DNA of 7,120 bases from Clostridia bacterium (GTDB lineage: Bacteria; Bacillota; Peptococcia; Peptococcales; SKKY01). The DNA lies in assembly GCA_007123515.1 (NCBI GenBank), contig SKKY01000091.1:1-7120 (forward strand), given 5' to 3'. Below, in pieces: positions 1 through 4,308 of the stretch. The position numbers and the translations under genes were made by a program. How positions within the stretch are numbered: position 1 is the first letter of the stretch; each line of letters begins with the position of its first letter. The notes beneath the pieces were generated by a model that was not told the DNA's origin, did not search any database, and saw only the letters and a list, made by a program, of their open reading frames with translations.

Positions 1-31
1 AAAAATCTTTAACGATTTTATCTTCTATCCA

Positions 32-60
32 TTGACAAGTTCTCCAAAATAAATTATACT
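32..60 (+). promoter_or_regulatory. Sigma-A promoter of the tRNA cluster
   Basis: A perfect -35 box TTGACA (32-37) is separated by 17 bases from a -10 box TATACT (55-60), which matches five of six consensus bases. The upstream 1-30 stretch is AT-rich and could act as an UP element. Transcription would start near G68, giving a leader of about nine bases before tRNA-Pro. Such a short leader is typical of tRNA operons, where RNase P trims the 5' end. Start site and UP role are inferred. Confidence 0.88.
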
Positions 61-76
61 ATCCTTTGTCAGCAAA

Positions 77-153
77 CGGGGCGTAGCGCAGTTTGGTAGC
101 GCACATGGTTTGGGACCATGGGGTCGGGGGTTCGAATCCCTCCGCCCCGACCA
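77..153 (+). tRNA. tRNA-Pro, anticodon TGG
   Basis: A complete cloverleaf is visible. The acceptor stem pairs 77-83 (CGGGGCG) with 143-149 (CGCCCCG). The anticodon stem CATGG/CCATG (104-108/116-120) encloses the loop TTTGGGA, with anticodon TGG at 111-113. The T-loop TTCGAAT is intact and the CCA end is encoded (151-153). It should read CCA and, through a modified wobble U, other CCN proline codons. It is the first gene of the cluster, just behind a consensus promoter. Confidence 0.98.
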
Positions 154-186
154 TTTGACATTGACAATTTGCAAGAGTATTTCTGG

Positions 187-260
187 GCGGGTGTAGCTCA
201 GTGGTAGAGCCCTGGCCTTCCAAGCCAGTTGCGAGGGTTCGATTCCCTTCACCCGCTCCA
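187..260 (+). tRNA. tRNA-Gly, anticodon TCC
   Basis: The acceptor stem GCGGGTG/CACCCGC (187-193/250-256) is fully paired, followed by discriminator T257 and encoded CCA (258-260). The anticodon stem CTGGC/GCCAG encloses CTTCCAA, giving anticodon TCC at 219-221, which reads GGA and GGG. With the Gly(GCC) gene at the cluster end it covers all four glycine codons. It lies 33 bases after tRNA-Pro with no convincing promoter between them, so it is probably cotranscribed. Confidence 0.98.
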
Positions 261-275
261 TTTTTAATACTTCAT

Positions 276-352
276 GTGCCTGTAGCTCAGCTGGATAGAG
301 CATCGGACTTCTAATCCGAGGGTCAGGGGTTCGAATCCCTTCAGGCACGCCA
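276..352 (+). tRNA. tRNA-Arg, anticodon TCT
   Basis: The acceptor stem GTGCCTG/CAGGCAC (276-282/342-348) is fully paired, with discriminator G349 and encoded CCA (350-352). The anticodon stem TCGGA/TCCGA (303-307/315-319) encloses CTTCTAA, giving TCT at 310-312. It decodes AGA and AGG. AGA is a common arginine codon in the neighbouring tig, clpP, lon and engB genes, which fits a major isoacceptor. It sits 15 bases after tRNA-Gly. Confidence 0.98.
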
Positions 353-367
353 TATTTTAATCATTAA

Positions 368-444
368 GGTGGGTGTGGCGAAGTGGTTAACGCACCGGAT
401 TGTGACTCCGGCATTCGTGGGTTCAAGTCCCATCACTCACCCCA
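368..444 (+). tRNA. tRNA-His, anticodon GTG
   Basis: The anticodon stem CCGGA/TCCGG (395-399/407-411) encloses TTGTGAC, giving GTG at 402-404. The acceptor stem 369-375 pairs with 434-440, including one G-T wobble. The extra 5' G of histidine tRNAs (G-1, position 368) is encoded and faces C441, the identity pair recognised by histidyl-tRNA synthetase. I therefore start the gene at 368, one base earlier than the seven-pair acceptor alone would suggest. CCA is encoded at 442-444. Confidence 0.97.
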
Positions 445-466
445 TCGTAATTACTTTATTTCGTTC

Positions 467-495
467 TTGACAGACTAAGAGGAAATAAATATAAT
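467..495 (+). promoter_or_regulatory. Internal sigma-A promoter before tRNA-Gln
   Basis: TTGACA (467-472), a 17-base spacer and TATAAT (490-495) match the sigma-A consensus at every position of both hexamers. The sequence lies in the only long gap of the tRNA cluster (445-509). Transcription would begin near G503, seven bases before the mature 5' end of tRNA-Gln at 510. No terminator hairpin is visible between tRNA-His and this promoter, so it probably adds to read-through from the first promoter. Confidence 0.9.
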
Positions 496-509
496 TTATA
501 TTGCTTTAA

Positions 510-585
510 TGGGGCGTCGCCAAGTTGGTAAGGCACGGGACTTTGACTCCCGCATTCGTAGGTTCGAGTCCTGCCGCCCCAGCCA
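510..585 (+). tRNA. tRNA-Gln, anticodon TTG
   Basis: The acceptor stem TGGGGCG/CGCCCCA (510-516/575-581) begins with a U1-A72 pair, typical of bacterial glutamine tRNAs. The discriminator is G582 and CCA is encoded (583-585). The anticodon stem CGGGA/TCCCG (536-540/548-552) encloses CTTTGAC, giving TTG at 543-545, which reads CAA and CAG. It is the first gene behind the internal consensus promoter. Confidence 0.97.
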
Positions 586-611
586 TTTTTGAAATTTCAT
601 ATTATTAGCAA

Positions 612-687
612 GAGCCATTAGCTCAGTTGGCAGAGCACCTGACTTTTAATCAGGGTGTCCCGCGTTCGAGTCGCGGATGGCTCACCA
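612..687 (+). tRNA. tRNA-Lys, anticodon TTT
   Basis: The acceptor stem GAGCCAT/ATGGCTC (612-618/677-683) is fully paired, with discriminator A684 and encoded CCA (685-687). The anticodon stem CCTGA/TCAGG (638-642/650-654) encloses CTTTTAA, giving TTT at 645-647 for AAA and AAG. The T-arm CCGCG-TTCGAGT-CGCGG is perfect. Only three bases separate it from tRNA-Leu, so the two must come from one precursor. Confidence 0.98.
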
Positions 688-690
688 TGT

Positions 691-774
691 GCGGGAGTGG
701 CGGAATTGGCAGACGCACCAGACTTAGGATCTGGCGGTTATACCGTGGGGGTTCAAGTCCCTTCTCCCGCACCA
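691..774 (+). tRNA. tRNA-Leu, anticodon TAG
   Basis: This is a class II tRNA of 84 bases with a long variable arm: CGGT/ACCG (735-738/742-745) around a three-base loop. The acceptor stem GCGGGAG/CTCCCGC (691-697/764-770) is perfect, and CCA is encoded (772-774). The anticodon stem CCAGA/TCTGG encloses CTTAGGA, giving TAG at 725-727 for CUA, CUG and probably other CUN codons. The T-stem has two G-T wobbles, which should be tolerated. Confidence 0.98.
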
Positions 775-790
775 TTTTAACTACATATTT

Positions 791-865
791 GCGGAAGTGG
801 CTCAGTGGTAGAGCATCGCCTTGCCAAGGCGAGGGTCGCGAGTTCGAATCTCGTCTTCCGCTCCA
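791..865 (+). tRNA. tRNA-Gly, anticodon GCC
   Basis: The acceptor stem GCGGAAG/CTTCCGC (791-797/855-861) is fully paired, with discriminator T862 and encoded CCA (863-865). The anticodon stem TCGCC/GGCGA (816-820/828-832) encloses TTGCCAA, giving GCC at 823-825, which reads GGC and GGU. It is the second glycine tRNA and the last gene of the cluster. It differs clearly from the Gly(TCC) gene, so it is not a recent duplicate. Confidence 0.98.
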
Positions 866-874
866 AAATGTATA

Positions 875-900
875 CCTCGACAATATGTCGGGGTGTTCTT
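875..900 (+). terminator. Probable terminator of the tRNA cluster
   Basis: CCTCGAC (875-881) pairs with GTCGGGG (887-893) around a five-base loop, giving seven pairs including one T-G wobble; an extra A-T pair can close at the loop. The following TGTTCTT is T-rich but interrupted, so termination may be incomplete. It lies ten bases after the last tRNA, where a terminator is expected. Confidence 0.6.
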
Positions 901-928
901 GTGTTCACCATGCTTTTATGTGTATAAT
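899..928 (+). promoter_or_regulatory. Likely promoter of tig-clpP-clpX
   Basis: A perfect -10 box TATAAT (923-928) is preceded, with an 18-base spacer, by TTGTGT (899-904), which keeps only the TTG of the -35 consensus. A start near 935 would give a leader of about 40 bases before tig. The -35 box abuts the T-rich tail of the upstream hairpin. The -10 box is clear; the -35 assignment is tentative. I see no CtsR or CIRCE operator around it. Confidence 0.6.
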
Positions 929-958
929 TAAGGAACGATTACTATTTATTGATTTTTT

Positions 959-966
959 AAGGAGGA
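959..966 (+). promoter_or_regulatory. Ribosome binding site of tig
   Basis: AAGGAGGA is close to a full complement of the 16S rRNA 3' end. It sits 11 bases (counted from GGAGG) before the ATG at 977, which supports that start. Confidence 0.85.
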
Positions 967-976
967 CTTTCAAACA

Positions 977-2269
977 ATGAAATTGACAACAAACAGAGTG
1001 GATAAGAAAACAGTGGAAATTACGGTCGAGGTACCAAACGAGAAAATACAAAAAGGTCTCGAGGTCGCCTATAAAGATGTAGCTAAAAAAGTAAACATAC
1101 CTGGTTTTAGAAAAGGCAAAGTGCCTAAGCAGGTTCTGATTAATAACTTTAGTAAAGAATATTTTCTGGAAGAAGCGGCGAATCATATATTACCTGATGT
1201 ATACGAAGAGGTATTAAATACAGTCGAAGAAGAAAATGCACCACTGGGTAAACCTCAGATAGAAATGGTTCAGCTTGAAGAAGACAAAGAATTTATCTTT
1301 AAAATCATCGCCGATGCCAAACCTGAGTTTGAAATCGGAGAATATAAGGGTATAGAGTTAGATAAGGAAGAAGTCGAAGTTACCGATGAAGAAGTAGAAG
1401 AAGAAATTAAGCGATTACAACAAAAACACTCCTCTCTTGAGCTGGTTGCCGAAGGCAACAAAGTAAAAGAAGGCGACACTCTTCTTATTGATTTTAAAGG
1501 CATGCTTGATGGTGTTCCTTTTGAAGGCGGAGAAGCGCAGGACTATAAACTTGAGATTGGTTCAAAAGCATTTATCGAAGGTTTTGAAGAACAGTTAATC
1601 GGTATGGAACAAGGTGAAGAAAAAACCATTACCGTTACTTTCCCGGAAGAATACCAAAATGAAGATTTAGCAGGGAAAGAAACACAGTTTGAAGTTACTA
1701 TTAAGGAAATCAGAGAAACTGTAATGCCGGAAATCAATGATGAGTTTGCCGATAATTTCTCCGAATTTTCTACAGTGGCTGAACTAAAGGAAGACTTAAA
1801 AAAGAACATTGAGCTGGAAAAAGAAAAACAGGCAGATTCTGAACTTAAAGCAAAAGCTGTAGAAAAAGCTTCAGAAAATTTTGAAGTTGAAATTCCACAG
1901 ACGATGATTGAAACACAAATCGATTCCTTTATTCAGAATATGGAAATGAATATGGCCAGACAGGGATTAAGCATCCAGCAGTACTTGCAGTATACAGATG
2001 ATACGATGGAGTCATTAAGAGCCAAATATCAGGATGACGCAGCAAAAGCGGTTAAAAATTCTCTTGTTCTTGAAGCCATTGCGAAAAATGAGAATGTAGA
2101 AATTACTGATGAAGATGTTGAAGCAGAGTTCAAAAGACTTGCTGATGCCTATAACAAAGATGTGACGGAGATCAAAGAATTAGTTGAAAAAGCAGGAGAA
2201 CGCGACAACATGATTCAAAGCCTTAAATCAGACAGAGCCGTCGACATTATTATTGAAAACAGCAAGTAA
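977..2269 (+). CDS. tig: Trigger factor, ribosome-bound chaperone and prolyl isomerase
   Basis: Trigger factor docks at the ribosomal exit tunnel, shields emerging chains and catalyses cis-trans isomerisation of prolyl bonds in the cytoplasm. The 430 residues match the usual length of 420-435. Three domains are seen in order. The N-terminal ribosome-binding domain (about 1-115) carries the signature GFRKGK at 43-48, which contacts ribosomal protein L23. An FKBP-type isomerase domain spans about 163-245. A long, charged, helical C-terminal domain (about 250-430) forms the substrate-holding arms. The segment around 120-145 is very acidic. The ATG at 977 is chosen because it follows AAGGAGG and gives the family N-terminus. 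clpP begins 31 bases downstream with no terminator between, so tig probably leads a tig-clpP-clpX operon. Nothing appears truncated. Confidence 0.97.
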   Translation: MKLTTNRVDKKTVEITVEVPNEKIQKGLEVAYKDVAKKVNIPGFRKGKVPKQVLINNFSKEYFLEEAANHILPDVYEEVLNTVEEENAPLGKPQIEMVQLEEDKEFIFKIIADAKPEFEIGEYKGIELDKEEVEVTDEEVEEEIKRLQQKHSSLELVAEGNKVKEGDTLLIDFKGMLDGVPFEGGEAQDYKLEIGSKAFIEGFEEQLIGMEQGEEKTITVTFPEEYQNEDLAGKETQFEVTIKEIRETVMPEINDEFADNFSEFSTVAELKEDLKKNIELEKEKQADSELKAKAVEKASENFEVEIPQTMIETQIDSFIQNMEMNMARQGLSIQQYLQYTDDTMESLRAKYQDDAAKAVKNSLVLEAIAKNENVEITDEDVEAEFKRLADAYNKDVTEIKELVEKAGERDNMIQSLKSDRAVDIIIENSK

Positions 2270-2300
2270 GAAAAAATAAGGATAAAAAGGAGGGCTTCTG

Positions 2301-2885
2301 ATGAGTGGATTAATTCCAATCGTTGTAGAACAGACAAGCAGGGGTGAAAGATCATATGATATTTACTCCAGACTGCTTAAAGACCGTATCATTTTTTTAG
2401 GAAGTCCGGTGGATGATCATGTAGCTAATGTCATCATTGCACAGCTACTGTTTTTAGAAGCAGAAGATCCGGATAAAGATATCAATATCTATATTAACAG
2501 TCCAGGAGGTTCGATTACTTCCGGAATGGCAATTTACGATACAATGCAGTATATAAAACCCGACGTGTCTACGATTTGTGTTGGTATGGCAGCAAGCATG
2601 GGTGCTTTTTTACTGGCAGCAGGCACAAAAGGAAAAAGATTTGCTTTGCCAAACAGTGAAATTATGATTCATCAGCCACTTGGCGGAACACAGGGTCAGG
2701 CTACTGATATTCAGATTCATGCTAAAAGAATCATTGAAATGAAAGAAAAGCTAAATCAAATTCTTTCCGAAAAAACTGGTCAGGATCTTGAGAAGGTAGC
2801 ACATGATACAGAGAGAGACTACTTTATGAGCGCAGAGGCTGCTAAGGAATATGGATTAGTCGATGAGGTTATCTCGAATCGATAA
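2301..2885 (+). CDS. clpP: ATP-dependent Clp protease, proteolytic subunit
   Basis: ClpP is a serine peptidase that assembles into a two-ring, 14-subunit chamber and degrades proteins fed in by ClpX or other Clp ATPases. The 194 residues are the normal mature length, without the long propeptide of the E. coli enzyme. The catalytic triad is visible: Ser99 in GMAASMGAF, His124 in MIHQPLGG and Asp173 in ERDYF. The oxyanion-region motif INSPGGS lies at 65-71. The ATG at 2301 follows AGGAGGG with about six bases of spacing. It lies 31 bases after tig and 17 bases before clpX, so the peptidase and its unfoldase are made together. No CtsR-type heptamer repeats, which control clpP in Bacillus, are visible upstream. 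Identification is certain at family level. Confidence 0.98.
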   Translation: MSGLIPIVVEQTSRGERSYDIYSRLLKDRIIFLGSPVDDHVANVIIAQLLFLEAEDPDKDINIYINSPGGSITSGMAIYDTMQYIKPDVSTICVGMAASMGAFLLAAGTKGKRFALPNSEIMIHQPLGGTQGQATDIQIHAKRIIEMKEKLNQILSEKTGQDLEKVAHDTERDYFMSAEAAKEYGLVDEVISNR

Positions 2886-2887
2886 AA

Positions 2888-2897
2888 AAGGTTGTGA
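2888..2897 (+). promoter_or_regulatory. Ribosome binding site that fixes the clpX start
   Basis: AAGGTTGTGA matches eight of ten bases of the ideal AAGGAGGTGA. Aligned this way, its core lies about eight bases before the ATG at 2903. A GTG at 2894 lies inside the site itself, leaving no proper spacing for initiation there. I therefore prefer 2903. Confidence 0.65.
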
Positions 2898-2902
2898 TTA
2901 CG

Positions 2903-4162
2903 ATGTTTAACGAAGACAAAGCAAAATTAAAATGTTCTTTTTGCGGTAAACCACAGGAACAGGTAAGAAAACTTGTTGCAGGGCCGGGCGTCTACATTTG
3001 TGATGAATGTATCGAGCTTTGTAATGAGATCATTGCGGAGGAATTAAGTGAGCTTACTCCAAAGAAAAAAACAAGCAAAAAACTGGCCAAGCCAAATGAA
3101 ATTTATGAGACATTGAATCAGTATGTCATCAGTCAGGAACGTGCGAAAAAAGTATTGGCCGTTTCCGTATATAATCACTATAAAAGGATTAACATTGATC
3201 CTTCAGAAAAATCAGATGTAGAATTGGCAAAAAGTAATATCTGTCTGGTTGGTCCGACAGGAAGCGGTAAGACTTTACTGGCTCAGACGCTGGCTAAGAT
3301 TATCGACGTCCCATTTGCTATTGCGGATGCCACATCATTAACAGAAGCCGGTTATGTCGGTGAGGATGTAGAAAACATTCTTCTGAAGCTGATTCAGGCC
3401 GCTGATTATGATGTAGAAAAAGCGCAGCGCGGGATCATCTATATTGATGAGATCGATAAAGTGTCAAGAAAATCAGAGAATCCTTCAATCACCCGCGATG
3501 TTTCCGGTGAAGGTGTTCAGCAGGCGCTCTTAAAGATTGTTGAGGGTACGGTTGCGAGTGTGCCACCGCAAGGCGGAAGAAAGCATCCGCATCAGGAATT
3601 CATTCAGATTGATACCAGTAATGTGCTCTTTATCTGTGGTGGTGCTTTTGATGGTCTCGATAAAATTATCCAGAAGAGAATCGGCGAGAAATCCATGGGC
3701 TTTAATGCCGAGATTTCATCGAAGAAAGAGGCATCAGCAGAAATGCTTAAACATGTGCTTCCTGAAGATTTGATTCGTTATGGTTTGATTCCGGAATTCG
3801 TCGGAAGACTGCCGGTTACCGTTTCTCTGGCTGAACTTGATGAAGAAGCACTGATACAAATTTTGACAGAGCCAAAAAACGCTCTGATTAAGCAGTATCA
3901 GAAACTCTTTAACATTGAAGATGTGGAATTGGATTTTGAAAAAGAAGCGCTGGAAAAAATTGCCCATAAAACATTATCCAGAAATACGGGTGCCAGAGGA
4001 TTGCGCGCGATTATTGAAGAAATTATGATGGATATCATGTATGATATTCCTACCCAGGGAGACATAAAGAAAGTCACAATTACTCCAGATGTGGTCGAAC
4101 ATGGTGCTGACCCAATAATTGAACGTAAAGAGAAAAACAGAAAAAAAGCAGAAACTGCTTAA
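2903..4162 (+). CDS. clpX: ATP-dependent Clp protease, ATP-binding subunit ClpX
   Basis: ClpX is a hexameric AAA+ unfoldase that recognises tagged proteins, unfolds them with ATP and threads them into ClpP. From ATG 2903 it has 419 residues, the usual length. The N-terminal zinc-binding domain holds C11, C14, C33 and C36 (CSFC and CDEC). The AAA+ core shows Walker A GPTGSGKT (117-124), pore loop GYVG (150-153), Walker B with DEID (178-185), the arginine finger in EFVGRLP (R302) and the sensor-2 motif GARGLR (R365). The ClpP-docking tripeptide, usually IGF, reads MGF at 265-267. An in-frame GTG at 2894 would add MIT, but the family N-terminus (MFNEDKAKLKC) and the binding site favour 2903. clpP ends 17 bases upstream, and a strong terminator follows. 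Confidence 0.97.
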   Translation: MFNEDKAKLKCSFCGKPQEQVRKLVAGPGVYICDECIELCNEIIAEELSELTPKKKTSKKLAKPNEIYETLNQYVISQERAKKVLAVSVYNHYKRINIDPSEKSDVELAKSNICLVGPTGSGKTLLAQTLAKIIDVPFAIADATSLTEAGYVGEDVENILLKLIQAADYDVEKAQRGIIYIDEIDKVSRKSENPSITRDVSGEGVQQALLKIVEGTVASVPPQGGRKHPHQEFIQIDTSNVLFICGGAFDGLDKIIQKRIGEKSMGFNAEISSKKEASAEMLKHVLPEDLIRYGLIPEFVGRLPVTVSLAELDEEALIQILTEPKNALIKQYQKLFNIEDVELDFEKEALEKIAHKTLSRNTGARGLRAIIEEIMMDIMYDIPTQGDIKKVTITPDVVEHGADPIIERKEKNRKKAETA

Positions 4163-4207
4163 TAATAAACGATGATTTACAGCAGAAAGTCCATTGTCGA
4201 AAAATAG

Positions 4208-4235
4208 CCTGAGCTCTTTGCTCGGGTTTTTTTTT
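4208..4235 (+). terminator. Rho-independent terminator after clpX
   Basis: CCTGAGC (4208-4214) pairs with GCTCGGG (4220-4226) around TCTTT, with one T-G wobble, followed by nine uninterrupted T residues (4227-4235). Five A residues just upstream (4200-4204) could let it work weakly on the other strand. It ends the tig-clpP-clpX transcript and separates it from lon. Confidence 0.93.
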
Positions 4236-4253
4236 AAATATCACAGCTTTGTT

Positions 4254-4259
4254 TATGAT
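4254..4259 (+). promoter_or_regulatory. Candidate -10 box of the lon promoter
   Basis: TATGAT matches five of six bases of the -10 consensus. A promoter is expected here because a strong terminator lies upstream and lon follows. No good -35 box is found at 16-18 bases, where the sequence is the T tract of the terminator. The promoter could be activator-dependent, use another sigma factor, or lie elsewhere. This is a weak call. Confidence 0.35.
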
Positions 4260-4296
4260 TAATGAGGTTAGTGGTAAGAATGAGTAACAGATAACC

Positions 4297-4304
4297 GGAG
4301 GTGA
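4297..4304 (+). promoter_or_regulatory. Ribosome binding site of lon
   Basis: GGAGGTGA is a perfect complement to the 16S rRNA 3' end. The GGAGG core lies seven bases before ATG 4309, making this the strongest ribosome binding site in the window. Confidence 0.9.
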
Positions 4305-4308
4305 CAAC

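Noticed and set aside
155..183. Tandem TTGACATTGACA between tRNA-Pro and tRNA-Gly(TCC), resembling a doubled -35 box
   Set aside because: The only sequence at 17 bases is TATTTC, a 3/6 match, and transcription would start inside the tRNA. It is more likely chance or a decayed promoter.
1..900. Possible integration site or mobile element at the tRNA cluster
   Set aside because: All eight tRNA genes are intact and no duplicated tRNA 3' end, integrase or insertion-sequence end is visible.
905..1186. Minus-strand open frame across the tig leader and start
   Set aside because: It overlaps the clear tig promoter and coding start, has no recognised motif, and its aromatic-rich composition reflects reversed AT-rich sequence.
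1270..1809. Minus-strand open frames opposite tig (1270-1503 and 1543-1809)
   Set aside because: Their serine-rich and hydrophobic composition is what results from reading acidic, lysine-rich tig codons in reverse. They have no ribosome binding site and no recognisable domain.
3537..3967. Open frames inside clpX on both strands (3537-3773 plus, 3734-3967 minus)
   Set aside because: They are shadows of an intact and well-conserved clpX frame, with no independent start signals.
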